A stretch of DNA of 64,000 nt from Planctomycetota bacterium (GTDB lineage Bacteria > Planctomycetota > Phycisphaerae > Phycisphaerales > UBA1924): assembly GCA_013285505.1 (NCBI GenBank), contig CP053450.1, forward strand, positions 3,766,796 through 3,830,795. Reading direction: 5' to 3'. Under the pieces are notes generated by a model. It had not been told where the DNA came from, did not search any database, and worked only from the letters and a program-made list of their open reading frames with translations. Positions 1 to 12,534 of this stretch are shown one piece after another. The first letter of the stretch is position 1, and each line of letters opens with the position of its first letter. The translations under genes and the position numbers were made by a program.

Positions 1-505
1 CTGGACGCGGTGCCGTCGGGTGTGACGCATGTCGCGGTGCACGACGCGGCGAGGCCGTGTGTCCCGGCGCGCTGCTGGACCGCGTGTTTGATGCGGCGAC
101 GCGGCACGCGGCGGTGGTGCCGGGGGTCGCGATCGCGGACACGGTCAAGCGCGTCGGGGACGAGCCGCTTGATGAGGCGGACGCTGATCCGCTCGCCGCC
201 ATCCTGGGCGGCGCCGACAAGGGGCCGGGGTGCGCGAGGTGGAATCGACGCTGGCGCGGCGCGGGCTGGTGGCGGTGCAGACGCCGCAGGTCTTCGGCGC
301 GGAGCTCTTCCGCCGGGCGTATGCGCAGGAGGATCTCTCGAGCACGGACGACGCGGGGCTCGTGGAGCGGCTCGGCGAGAGGGTGGTCGTGGTGGAGGGT
401 GAGGCGTCGAACCTGAAGATCACGACGCCGATCGATCTGACACTGGCGCGGGCGGTGCTCGGGGTGCGTCCGGCGGGTTCGCGGCCGGGCCACAAGCGGT
501 TCTGA
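1..505 (+). CDS. ispD: IspD, 2-C-methyl-D-erythritol 4-phosphate cytidylyltransferase (5' truncated, frameshifted)
   Basis: IspD transfers CMP to methylerythritol phosphate in the cytosolic MEP isoprenoid pathway. The N-terminal third, with the nucleotide-binding loop, lies outside the window. What remains shows the family motif VAVHDAARPC (bases 22-60), then DRVFDAATRHAAVVPGVAIA and DTVKRV, then VQTPQVF and the C-terminal NLKITTPIDL that closes the fold. These pieces lie in three successive frames, with breaks near 60-70 and 225-232. Each break is explained by one missing base in a GC-rich run beside GCGC, so I read this as one intact gene with sequence errors. The stop is TGA 503-505. The gene converges on the HDOD gene, 32 nt away. 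Confidence 0.82.
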
Positions 506-537
506 CGGGTTGTGCGGCGGTGCTCAGGCGGCGGTGT

Positions 538-1755
538 TCAGGCTGCGACCATCTTGAGGTACTCGGTCATGCCGTCGATGTCGTCAGTGGGGTCGGGTTC
601 GAGGCCGAGTGAGGCGCGGATGGAGCTTGGCGACTCTGACGACATGGTGAACCGGTAGCTGGAGATGGGTTCGCCGTCGGCGTCGTAGCTGTAGGCGGCG
701 CCGTGCCCGTCCTGCTCGGGTCGGATGAGGACGACGAGCCCGCCGAGGAGGAACTGCTGCGGCCCGATGGCCGAGTCGTCGCGGAGGCCGTCGACCATCT
801 GGTCGTCGAGGACGTTGACAAGCTGCTGGTGGACGCGGCTGGAGAGGTCGGAGACTTCGAGGGGGTCTGCGACATCGGCGAAGAGTTCGAGGACGGCGTC
901 GCACTCGACGCTGGAGCGTGAGGCGATGGCCTCGAGTTTGGCTGAATCGAGGCCGAGGTGCATCTTGCCGATCGCGGCTGCGGGCGATCGGGTGGTGGGT
1001 GTGTTGTCGGACCGGAGCGTGACGGCACCGATGTAGTAGGCGATGCGGTGGAGGACGCGGAGCGGCTCGCGGGATTCTCCGGCGGGTGGCGGCGGGGTGT
1101 GGTGCCACATGATGGGCTTGGCGAGGAGTTCGGGGAACTTCCAGCGCCTGAGCATCGTGGTCATGATGTCGACGTGGGTGAAGGGGTGCTCGTTGTACTC
1201 GAGGTCGAAGCTCTTGCTGGCGGGGAGGTTCTGCTCGTAGAGCAGGTCGAACTGGGGGCCGAGGAGCTTGTGCGCGAGCGGGATGCCGGCGTCGAGCATG
1301 AGGCCGATGATGAAGGCCTCGGGTGCGCAGCTGGGGAGCACGTGCCTTGCGACCTCGGCGGCGAGGCATGCGCGGTAGACCGACTGGCCCCAGACCTCGC
1401 GGGAGATCTGTGCGCCCTTGTCTGCGCTGGCGGCCTTGGAGAGATAGAAGCCCAGGGCGATGGAACGCATCCGGGCGAGGCCGAGCAGGACGCAGGCGCG
1501 GTCGATGTTGGTGACGGGTTTGCGCTGGGCGAAGAAGGCCGAGTTGCTGAGGCGGATGAGTCGCCCGGTGAGTCCGGGGTCGTTGCGGATGATGTCGCTG
1601 TAGTCCTGCATCCCGGCGTCGGGATTCTGGGTGAGATCGAGGATGCGCATGGCGACGCCGGGCTGGGTGTCGACACCGATGCCGCCGAGCCGACGGTCGA
1701 GGTCGGCGTAGAGGCTGGCCAGTTCGTCCGCGCTGAGGTCGCGTCGCGCCTTCAT
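538..1755 (-). CDS. HDOD-domain signalling protein
   Basis: 405 residues if translation starts at ATG 1755, where a conserved-looking start MKARRDLSADEL begins; the open frame upstream is Pro/Ser-rich noise. Residues about 30-225 are an HDOD domain (Pfam HDOD): the core runs VAMRILDLTQNPDAG, then NDPGLTGRLIRLSNSAFF and LLGLARMRSIALGF. HDOD is an HD-like helical domain lacking most metal ligands and is found in bacterial signalling proteins. No GGDEF, EAL or receiver domain is attached. The C-terminal 150 residues are unassigned. The specific process controlled is not visible from the sequence. It lies downstream of pdxH on the same strand across a 160-nt gap. Confidence 0.75.
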   Translation of the reverse strand: MKARRDLSADELASLYADLDRRLGGIGVDTQPGVAMRILDLTQNPDAGMQDYSDIIRNDPGLTGRLIRLSNSAFFAQRKPVTNIDRACVLLGLARMRSIALGFYLSKAASADKGAQISREVWGQSVYRACLAAEVARHVLPSCAPEAFIIGLMLDAGIPLAHKLLGPQFDLLYEQNLPASKSFDLEYNEHPFTHVDIMTTMLRRWKFPELLAKPIMWHHTPPPPAGESREPLRVLHRIAYYIGAVTLRSDNTPTTRSPAAAIGKMHLGLDSAKLEAIASRSSVECDAVLELFADVADPLEVSDLSSRVHQQLVNVLDDQMVDGLRDDSAIGPQQFLLGGLVVLIRPEQDGHGAAYSYDADGEPISSYRFTMSSESPSSIRASLGLEPDPTDDIDGMTEYLKMVAA

Positions 1756-1915
1756 CGTCTCTGCCGATCCTCCGTCGCCTCGCGGCGGGGCTGTCTGGCG
1801 CACTCCCGGCGAACCCCCTCGGTGGCCGGGTGCGTGAGAACCCCCATGGGTATCGGCGGGTTTGGTCGGTCCCTTGATGGGAATGCCCGGACAGGGGAAG
1901 GGTCGGGTGCGGGGG

Positions 1916-2596
1916 TCAGGGCTGGAGGCGGGTGGCGACCCATGTGGCGTCCCGGGCGGCCGGATCCGGACGTTCCCAGCGTGCCCGGTCGTGCAGCCGG
2001 CCGGTGCTGCCGTGCCAGAGCTCGACGCGGCTGGCGAGGACTCGGAACCCGCTCCAGTGGGGCGGGCGGGGGATGTTGACGGGGTCTCCCCTGACGGCGG
2101 CGGCAATGTCGATATTGAGGTCCAGAATGCGTTCGGTGGCGGCCTCGAAGAGCATCTGGCGGGACTCGAGCGGCTGGCTCTGCTGGCTGGCCCAGGCGCC
2201 GATGCGGCTCTCCCAGCGGCGGCTGGCGAAGTAGGCGTCGGCCTCGGCGTCGGAGACGGGCTCGACATCGCCCTCGACGCGGGCCTGGCGGTCGGCGTGG
2301 TCCCAGTGGAAGACGAGGGCGACGGCGGGGTTGGCGGCGAGTTCGCGTCCCTTTCGGGACTGGAGGTTGGTGTAGAAGGTGACGGTGCCGGAGTCGGGGT
2401 CGAGGTCTTTGCAGAGGACGATGCGGGCGGAGGGGCGGCCGTCGGGGCCGACGGTGGCGAGGGTCATGGCGTTGGGGTTGGGGGTTTGGCCGCGCTCCCG
2501 GGCTTCGGCCAGCCAGGCGGCCAGCGTGGGGAAGGGGGATTCCGGGAGGGGGTCGGGGAGGAGGGATTCGGTGTCGAAGGGGTCGAGGCTGGTCAT
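1916..2596 (-). CDS. pdxH: PdxH, pyridoxamine 5'-phosphate oxidase
   Basis: FMN-dependent oxidase that converts pyridoxine/pyridoxamine 5'-phosphate to pyridoxal 5'-phosphate, the last step of vitamin B6 synthesis and salvage. At 226 residues it is close to E. coli PdxH (218). Visible family signatures are NAMTLATVGPDGRPSARIVL (FMN phosphate region), TFYTNLQSRKGREL, the SRRWESRIGAWASQQSQPL segment, and the C-terminal PPHWSGFRVLASRVELWHG and RLHDR. The start ATG 2596 follows the short divergent interval shared with dnaB. The frame is intact. It could be co-transcribed with the downstream HDOD gene, but a 160-nt gap makes that uncertain. Confidence 0.93.
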   Translation of the reverse strand: MTSLDPFDTESLLPDPLPESPFPTLAAWLAEARERGQTPNPNAMTLATVGPDGRPSARIVLCKDLDPDSGTVTFYTNLQSRKGRELAANPAVALVFHWDHADRQARVEGDVEPVSDAEADAYFASRRWESRIGAWASQQSQPLESRQMLFEAATERILDLNIDIAAAVRGDPVNIPRPPHWSGFRVLASRVELWHGSTGRLHDRARWERPDPAARDATWVATRLQP

Positions 2597-2716
2597 GGGG
2601 GAGGGTATTCGCGGCGGGGGTGTGGTGGATTCCGGCCGCGGGGTGCGGGATCGGGACGGTTGGTGGAGAGTGTCAATTGCGCTGGGTGTAGGATGGCCAT
2701 CGGGGAGGATGTGTGC

Positions 2717-4405
2717 GTGTCAGAGAGCAACGGACGATCGAATCGCAATTGGAAGCGGGACGCGGACAAGCCGTCGAGCGCGGAGGTTTTGCGTGAGCTG
2801 GTGGACAGCCTGCCGCCGCACTCGGAAGAGGCGGAGATGTCGCTGCTGGGGTCGTTGATCCTGGACCCTCGGGCGGTGGGCGAGGTGGTGAGCATCGCGC
2901 ACGGCCCGGAGTTGTTTTATCGCGAGGCGCACGCGCAGATCTACAAGGCGATTCTGGAGCTGTATGACCAGCACGAGGGCTGGGACGCGGTGCAGCTGCT
3001 GGAGATGCTGCGGGACGCGGGTCATCTGAATGACATCGGGGGCGTGGAGTATCTCAAGCAGCTGGCCGAGTCGGTGCCGTCTGCGGTGAACGCCCCCCAC
3101 TACGCCAAGCTGGTGGCGTCGAAACACCGGCTGCGGTCGCTGATCGACGCGTCATGGCGGATCATCTACGACGCGCACAACATCGGGGGGCTGGGCCCGG
3201 ACGGTGTGGCGACGCTCCTGGACAAGGCGGAGGCGGAGATCTACGAGATCTCGCACGACAAGACGATCCGGGATGTGGCGCCGCTGGCGGACGTGCTGCA
3301 GGAGGAGATCGCGCGGCTGGAGGCCCTGGAGGGGCGCGGGCTGACGGGTGTGCCGACGGGGTATCTCGAGTTGGACAAGATGCTGAGCGGGCTGCAGCCG
3401 GGGGAGATGGTGATCCTGGCGGCGCGGCCCTCGATGGGCAAGACGGCGCTGGCGCTGAACATCGCCGAGCAGGTGGCGTTTGGCGGGGCGACGCCGTGGA
3501 GTGCGCCGCAGGATGAGCCGGCGGGTACGGTGATATTTTCGCTGGAAATGTCGCGCGGGTCGCTGGCGCAGCGGTTGATCTCGGCGCGGTCGGGGATCGA
3601 CCTGCACCATCTGCGGACGGGGCAGATGGGGATGAACGAGTGGAACCAGCTGAACACGGCGTGCGGCGAGCTGCACGATGCGCCGCTGTATATCGACGAC
3701 ACGCCGGCGCTCACGATCCTGCAGCTGCGGGCGCGGGCGCGGCGGATGGTGTCGCAGTTTGGCGTGAAGGTGATCATCATCGACTATCTGCAACTGCTGA
3801 CGGCGCCGAACGTGTCGCGGGAGAGCCGGCAGGTGGAGGTGGCGACGATCTCGCGTGGGATCAAGGCGCTCGCGCGTGAGCTGAACGTGCCGGTGATCTG
3901 TCTTGCGCAGCTGAACCGCGGGACGGAGCAGCGCGAGGGGAACCGGCCGCGGATGGCGGACCTTCGGGAGTCAGGCTCGATCGAGCAGGACGCGGATGTG
4001 GTGGCGCTGCTGCACCGGGAGGAGTACTACCACAAGGGTGATGAGGAGTGGCTGGCGGATCCTGACAACCACGAGAAGGTCGGGCTGGCGGAGTTGATCA
4101 TCGCCAAGCAGCGGAACGGGCCGACGGGCACGGTGAAGCTGACGTGGGACAGCAAGACGACGCGGTTTAAGAACCACGACCCGCACACGCACGCCGGATC
4201 GGCGGAGGGGTTTGGCGGGGACTACGGCGACTACGGCTCGGTGGGCGACGCGGCGGGGCACGAGGTGGAGCCCAAGCCCTCGCAGCCGGCGCGGAGTGAG
4301 TATCAGGGGTTTGCGCCGGGATCGCGGAGCGGGCCGGAGGCGGGGTTCCGCGATGGCGGGGGGCCGGACCTTGACGATGACGATGCCGAGGATGTGCCGT
4401 TCTGA
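2717..4405 (+). CDS. dnaB: DnaB, replicative DNA helicase
   Basis: Hexameric 5'-3' helicase of the replication fork. I chose GTG 2717 (562 residues) because GGGGAGGA lies 8 nt upstream and a TAGGAT -10-like box at 2689-2694 overlaps the alternative ATG 2693, which would then not be transcribed. The N-terminal DnaB domain (PPHSEEAEMSLLGSLILDP) is followed by the RecA-like domain. That domain shows TGVPTGYLELDKMLSGLQPG, Walker A AARPSMGKTALAL near residue 235, SLEMSRGSLAQRL, Walker B VKVIIIDYLQLL, LAQLNRGTEQR and MADLRESGSIEQDADVV. No intein is present at the usual insertion sites. The C-terminal 70 residues form a Gly/Asp-rich low-complexity tail ending DDDDAEDVPF. Confidence 0.95.
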   Translation: MSESNGRSNRNWKRDADKPSSAEVLRELVDSLPPHSEEAEMSLLGSLILDPRAVGEVVSIAHGPELFYREAHAQIYKAILELYDQHEGWDAVQLLEMLRDAGHLNDIGGVEYLKQLAESVPSAVNAPHYAKLVASKHRLRSLIDASWRIIYDAHNIGGLGPDGVATLLDKAEAEIYEISHDKTIRDVAPLADVLQEEIARLEALEGRGLTGVPTGYLELDKMLSGLQPGEMVILAARPSMGKTALALNIAEQVAFGGATPWSAPQDEPAGTVIFSLEMSRGSLAQRLISARSGIDLHHLRTGQMGMNEWNQLNTACGELHDAPLYIDDTPALTILQLRARARRMVSQFGVKVIIIDYLQLLTAPNVSRESRQVEVATISRGIKALARELNVPVICLAQLNRGTEQREGNRPRMADLRESGSIEQDADVVALLHREEYYHKGDEEWLADPDNHEKVGLAELIIAKQRNGPTGTVKLTWDSKTTRFKNHDPHTHAGSAEGFGGDYGDYGSVGDAAGHEVEPKPSQPARSEYQGFAPGSRSGPEAGFRDGGGPDLDDDDAEDVPF

Positions 4406-4497
4406 ATTCGTTCGCGGGTGATGTGTCCGGATTCCCTCTGAACAGGGGGGCGGGGCGTGGACTGTGCGCGACCAGTGGCAGAATTACCCAGAGTCTC

Positions 4498-4527
4498 TTG
4501 CAGGCGGCGGCGTGGTCCGGTTAGGCT
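4498..4527 (+). promoter_or_regulatory. Candidate sigma70-type promoter for the TPR lipoprotein
   Basis: TTGCAG (4498-4503) and TAGGCT (4522-4527) are separated by 18 nt, 35 nt before the ATG of the TPR lipoprotein. The same TAGGCT -10 occurs 17 nt after TTGGCC at 25659, upstream of another + strand gene, which supports it as a real local -10 form. It lies in the 157-nt gap after dnaB. Confidence 0.45.
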
Positions 4528-4562
4528 GCGGGAAGCCTTCCCAAGCATAAGGAGAGGGACCC

Positions 4563-5246
4563 ATGAAGAGCATGAATGTGTTGTGGTGCGCGATTGCTGC
4601 TGCGGGAGCGGCGGGGCTGGCCGGTTGTTCCGGGCAGGACGTGCGTGTTGACTCTGGCGCTGGCGTCGGCTCGGCCGGTCCGGTGGCGACGTCTACCGAG
4701 GACTTCCGCAAGCTGCGGTTTGCTGAGGCGTGGCGCGGGTTGGCGGTCGAGGACGGGCTGATCGTCGTGGACCGTGAGGCCGCGGCGGGGCTACCGATCG
4801 GCGATGCCGGCGAGGCGATCGCCCGCGGCGACGCGTTGTTTGGGGAGAACGTTTTCAGCGGGGCGATCGGTGAGTATCGCCTGGCGCTGCTTGCCGACGA
4901 GACGAACGTCGAGGCGATGTACAAGCTGGGCGAGGCGTTGCTCGGCAAGCGCAACGACGAGAAGGCTCTGGCGGCGCTGCGTACCGCGTCGATGCTGGCG
5001 CCGGAGCGGACGGATATCCGTTTGCAGTACGCCGAGACGATCAACCGCAACGGCGACATCGACGGCTGGGCGGATGAACTGGAGAACGTGCTGGCGATCG
5101 ACGCCGGGCACGGCGAGGCGCACGCGCGGCTGGCGGTTGCGCGGTACTACCAGGGTGATCGCGAGGCGGCGAGGCGGCAGGTCTTGCTGGCCGAGAAGTT
5201 TGGCGGCAGCGTGCCCCCGCAATTGAAGGCGATGCTGAACAACTGA
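4563..5246 (+). CDS. TPR-repeat lipoprotein
   Basis: 227-residue predicted lipoprotein. A short basic start and a hydrophobic stretch lead to the lipobox LAGC, so the lipidated cysteine is about residue 20. After a linker, residues about 80-225 look like tetratricopeptide repeats: ALFGENVFSGAIGEYRLALL, EAMYKLGEALLGKRNDEKAL and AHARLAVARYYQGDREAAR. The start ATG 4563 has AAGGAGAGGG 8 nt upstream. TPR lipoproteins usually scaffold periplasmic or outer-membrane complexes, but no partner is visible here. The next gene, a secreted dockerin protein, begins 46 nt downstream and may be co-transcribed. Confidence 0.8.
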   Translation: MKSMNVLWCAIAAAGAAGLAGCSGQDVRVDSGAGVGSAGPVATSTEDFRKLRFAEAWRGLAVEDGLIVVDREAAAGLPIGDAGEAIARGDALFGENVFSGAIGEYRLALLADETNVEAMYKLGEALLGKRNDEKALAALRTASMLAPERTDIRLQYAETINRNGDIDGWADELENVLAIDAGHGEAHARLAVARYYQGDREAARRQVLLAEKFGGSVPPQLKAMLNN

Positions 5247-5292
5247 CACCACCGCCGCGGCTGGAACGCGGCGTGATTTGGAGGACTTTCCC

Positions 5293-6768
5293 ATGCGTAT
5301 GAGCAAGCAGTGCGTGAGCATGCTGGCGACGGTGGTGGCGGCGTGCGGCGCGTGCGCGGTGGCGCAGCCGATCGTCGGCCCGCAGATCATCGTTGACCCG
5401 AACAACTCGACGGGCGCCGGCGTCAACGAGACGAGCATGTCGGTGGCCGACGCCAACCCGGACCACATCGTGGGCGGCTGGAACGACTACCGGACACAGA
5501 TCCGGTCGGTCTTTACCCGCAGCTTCGACGGCGGGCTGACGTGGTTTGACCAGGAGATCCGGCCGCCGGCGGCGTTCCAGACCAGCGTCGAGGGCGACCC
5601 GATGATGGCCCACGACCACCGCGACGGCACGCTGTATGCCGGGGCGATGGCCTTTGGCGGCAATGGCGGTATCTATGTGGCCCGTAAGGACCCGGGCGAC
5701 ACGTTCTTCCAGCCCTCGGTCATGGCCCGCATCAACGGCGGCGTGGACAAGGGCTGGATGGCGGTGGGTGTGGACCCGGCGGACCCGAACAACCTGAGCA
5801 AATCGAAGCTGTACATCGCGTACAACCAGGGCGTGTCGCGGACGAGCGACAAGGGCGCGACGTGGCAGGGGCCGGTCAACCTCGGCAGCGGTCTGGGATT
5901 CCTGCCGCAAACGGCGTCGGACGGCACGCTGTATGTGCTGTACTGGCCGTTCAGCACGAACCAGATCTTGCTGCGCAAGAGCGAGAACGGCGGCGTGTCG
6001 TTTACGAGCCCGACGCTGGCCGCGTCGCGGCTGGACGTGTGGGGCGTGGACGGCTCGCGTTATCCGGGCAACTTCCGCGTGCCGCCGCTGGCGTATCTGG
6101 CGGTCGATCCGAACAACGAGAACCTGTACGTAACGTACTTCGACACGACGCAGGTCTCGGGCGGCAACCGGGACACGGATCTGTACTTCACCAAGAGCAC
6201 CGACGGCGGCACGACCTGGACGACGCCGATGATCATCAACGGCGGCGCGGGCAACCCGCAGGCGGACTGCTTCTTCCCGTGGATGGAGGTGGACCGGACC
6301 GGGCGCATCGGCATGGTGTTCTACGACACGCGTCACGGCGGGTTGAACGACAGCGCGGGCTTTGCGCTGATCGACACGTACTTCACCTATTCCGAGGACG
6401 AGGGCGCGACGTGGAACGAGATCCGCCTGACGCCCAACTCGTGGGACAGCCGGTTTGACGGGCTCGGCGGCGGGTTCGTGGGCGACTACCTCGGCATGGG
6501 CCAGGCCCGCGGCGAGGGCGGTGACTACTACTGGCCGCTGTACCTCTCCGGGCAGGCCAACCGCCCCAACCAGTACACCAACAAGATCTACTTTCCGTGC
6601 ATCGCGGACTTCAACGGTGACGAGCAGGTGAACACGAATGATGTGCAAGCGTTCCTGAATGCGTGGAACGCGCGTGACCCGCGAGCCGATGTCAATGGTG
6701 ATGGCAGTATCAACACCAACGATGTGCTGGCGTTCCTCAACGAGTGGAACGACCCGTGCAGCCTGTGA
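5293..6768 (+). CDS. Secreted BNR/sialidase-fold protein with C-terminal dockerin-like domain
   Basis: 491 residues from ATG 5293, which has GGAGG 8 nt upstream. A signal peptide (MSKQCVSMLATVVAACGACA) precedes a beta-propeller-like region with repeated Asp-box elements: SFDGGLTWF, SDKGATWQG, SENGGVSF, STDGGTTWTT and SEDEGATWNE. This is the BNR/sialidase-like propeller. I cannot confirm the catalytic Arg triad or Tyr/Glu pair, so glycosidase activity is not claimed. The C-terminus carries two EF-hand-like dockerin repeats, DFNGDEQVNTNDVQAFLNAW and DVNGDGSINTNDVLAFLNEW, as in planctomycete GC-type dockerin proteins. The next gene ends in the same domain. Confidence 0.8.
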   Translation: MRMSKQCVSMLATVVAACGACAVAQPIVGPQIIVDPNNSTGAGVNETSMSVADANPDHIVGGWNDYRTQIRSVFTRSFDGGLTWFDQEIRPPAAFQTSVEGDPMMAHDHRDGTLYAGAMAFGGNGGIYVARKDPGDTFFQPSVMARINGGVDKGWMAVGVDPADPNNLSKSKLYIAYNQGVSRTSDKGATWQGPVNLGSGLGFLPQTASDGTLYVLYWPFSTNQILLRKSENGGVSFTSPTLAASRLDVWGVDGSRYPGNFRVPPLAYLAVDPNNENLYVTYFDTTQVSGGNRDTDLYFTKSTDGGTTWTTPMIINGGAGNPQADCFFPWMEVDRTGRIGMVFYDTRHGGLNDSAGFALIDTYFTYSEDEGATWNEIRLTPNSWDSRFDGLGGGFVGDYLGMGQARGEGGDYYWPLYLSGQANRPNQYTNKIYFPCIADFNGDEQVNTNDVQAFLNAWNARDPRADVNGDGSINTNDVLAFLNEWNDPCSL

Positions 6769-6829
6769 GGCCGACGGCCCCGCGGCCTGTGGGGCCGGGG
6801 GTGCAAGGTCCGAGAAGGAGTCCTCCGGG

Positions 6830-8555
6830 ATGAGTTCTGTGCAACACCGCGCCCGCCGCCCTCGGGGCGGCGGCGCTTCTTTGGCGGCGTGTGCGTTCGC
6901 GGCACCGGTCGGGGCGGCATCGGCGCCGGACGATCCGGCCCGGAGCGGGCCGGTCGCGACCAACCTGCACCGCGCGCGGGTGCTGTTTGACGGGAGCGCG
7001 CGCGGTCTGGGTGGGCGACAGCTGGGCCACGCTGCAGAGCACGAGCCGGCTGCCCTACGGCTCGCTGATGGTGTGGCCAATCGGCAAGCTCTCGGCGCTG
7101 ACCGCCACGTTCCGGACCGGCGCGATGGGCGAGGCGTCGGACTTTACCGGGGGCGCGGGGCGGATGGTGTATGTCGATCACCCGCGGCTGTGGAGTGTGG
7201 AGTACGACCAGGTGTTCGGGCAGCAGCACTTTGCGCTGCCGGTGTTCGACATGACCAAGGTGGTCGGGCGGGACACGCTGACGCTCGACGAATCGTGGGC
7301 GGACATGCCGCTGATCCAGGCCCAGACGGTCCGCAACAACCGGATCTCGCTGGGCGATCTGCCCGACTTCAGCGACAGCGGCGAGTTTCTGGGGTGCCGG
7401 CTGCTCTACTACGCGCCGCTGACGCAGAGCAACCTGCTCTCGCACGTCCGGGTGGCGGACCGGGACGGGACGCGGTTCGGCGGGTTTGATCTGCGCGCGC
7501 ACGCGCGGCCGCTGTGGCACCTCGGTGAGACGCCGGGGGTGGATGCGCCGCGGGCGACCGTGGCATCGCAGATCAACGCGATCGCGACGGACTTTCCGGT
7601 CAACGCCGACTACCTGCAGGGGCCGGGGATCATGGTCGGGCAGGACCCTGCGCACCCGCTGATCGACAGCGAGACCTACTGGATCAACGCCGGCGCGGTC
7701 TACTACCACACCGATGCGGAGGGCGTGCCGCTGCCGGGCTACTACCACTCGGGGCTGGCGACGGGTTCGTGGTCGTTTGCGGGGCTGGCCGACGACACCC
7801 CGAGCACGGGCGGGAAGAACTTCAGCGACGAGCAGCTGCTGCACTGGCTGGATGTGACCACGCTCGACCGGGAGCGGACGCCGGTGGTGATCCTGCACAT
7901 CGCCACAGAGGACAAGGCGCCGGACATCATCGAGGAGCGGGTGCGGCGGATCATCGAGCGGTTCAGGACGGCGTATGCGCGGATCGGCACCACGCCGCCG
8001 CGGTTCCTGCTGGTGGGCTCGTTCATGCACGAGATCCGTGAGCGGCCGCTCGAGACCGCGCGGCAGCGCGTGGAGGAGCTGGACGTCATCTACGAGTCGC
8101 TGGCCCGCACCGAGCCGGACTGCGCGTTCTTCTCGCTCTACCGGGCGACCGACGGGGTGTTCCTCTCGACCGACGCCTACGGCGGCCCGGGCACCCAGCA
8201 GGCCTCGCGCGACTGGCTCGACCAGAACGGCTGGTCCACGATCACCTACGGCGGGAACACCTACACGCTGTCGTCGGCCGACGATGACGGGCTGGACGGG
8301 GTCATCCTGTTCGACGGCCTGCACACCAACACCACGCCGGCGACGGCGCTGTTTGCCAAGCTCCTCGGCGACGCGATCGCGTCGTCGGTGTGCCCGGCCG
8401 ATTTCAACGACGACGGCGCGGGCAACACGCTCGACGTGATCGCGTTTCTCAACGCGTGGAACGCCGGTGAGTCTTCGGCGGACATCGACGGCAACGGCGT
8501 GATCGACACGCGGGACGTGCTGGCGTTTCTGAACATGTGGACCGCGGGCTGTTAG
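6830..8555 (+). CDS. Secreted dockerin-bearing protein, possible SGNH-type hydrolase (frameshifted)
   Basis: About 575 residues from ATG 6830, with AAGGAG 9 nt upstream. A signal-like N-terminus is followed by VLFDGSAR, and the frame then shifts at a GCGCGCG run near 6990-7000 into AVWVGDSWATLQSTSRLPYG, which continues to the end. The GDSW block resembles block I of SGNH/GDSL hydrolases. A late DGLHTN could supply the Asp-x-x-His pair, but this is inferred from spacing alone. The last 55 residues are a dockerin-like EF-hand pair (DFNDDGAGNTLDVIAFLNAW and DIDGNGVIDTRDVLAFLNMW). It sits 61 nt after a second dockerin protein, so the two may share export or anchoring. Confidence 0.68.
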
Positions 8556-8559
8556 CTGC

Positions 8560-8599
8560 AAAAAAAAGGCCCCCGAGCGTCGGTGGGTCGCTCGGGGGC
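8560..8599 (-). terminator. Rho-independent terminator for the nrdJ operon
   Basis: An 11-bp perfect stem (GCCCCCGAGCG at 8569-8579 pairing with 8589-8599) has a 9-nt loop and is bordered by eight A at 8560-8567. Read on the minus strand this is a GC-rich hairpin followed by a U-tract, so it terminates transcription arriving from nrdJ. The remaining bases to the nrdJ stop (8600-8913) hold no gene I can support. Confidence 0.8.
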
Positions 8600-8913
8600 T
8601 GGGAGGCCCGGGGTCCGGAGCCGGCGTGAGACGCCGCCTCGACGAACCCCGGTTGGTGGGGCAGTTGTGGGGTGTGCTTGGCGTCCGGCCCTCGCCGGTG
8701 CTCGCGATGCTCGCGAGCGGGGTTCCTCCTTGGCTTTCTCGCCCGGGGGGCTTTGCGCCCCTCGGTCTGTCTTCGCCGCTTGGTCCCGTCTGAGCGGGTG
8801 TGACGGGTGACACGTCACTCCGTGCCTGTCACCCCGGCTTCATTCCGTTGTCTCGCCGACCCTCCCCGAACGCCGGGCGAGGGACCGGATGCTGCTGCAC
8901 ACTCCTGAACGAA
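8600..8913. other. Non-coding interval between the terminator and the nrdJ stop
   Basis: 314 bases with no credible reading frame: the open frames here are Arg/Gly/Pro-rich and have no homologous feel. The stretch holds small imperfect palindromes such as GATGCTCGCGAGC but no clear repeat family or RNA gene. It would be the 3' UTR of the nrdJ transcript. Confidence 0.5.
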
Positions 8914-12451
<3,538 letters not shown>

Positions 12452-12534
12452 ATGCGCCTTGTCCTTGGCTATTCAATCTAAATCAGAGAGCAAATCAACT
12501 ACCACACTCGATCCCAGCGACTACGGCATCATGA
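12452..12534 (-). promoter_or_regulatory. AT-rich leader of nrdJ, possible internal promoter
   Basis: This 83-nt gap between dinD and nrdJ is markedly AT-richer than its surroundings. Read on the minus strand it contains TTTGCT, then 17 nt, then TAGCCA, followed by AAGGACAAGG before the ATG. This could allow nrdJ to be expressed independently of dcd and dinD. The boxes are weak matches. Confidence 0.3.

Noticed and set aside
1862..2716. N-terminal extension of dnaB upstream of 2717
   Set aside because: The extended residues are Gly/Glu-rich noise antisense to pdxH; the GTG at 2717 has a proper ribosome-binding site.
12452..12534. Cobalamin riboswitch for nrdJ
   Set aside because: Only 83 nt are available upstream of the nrdJ start, too short for a B12 element, and no B12-box-like sequence is seen.
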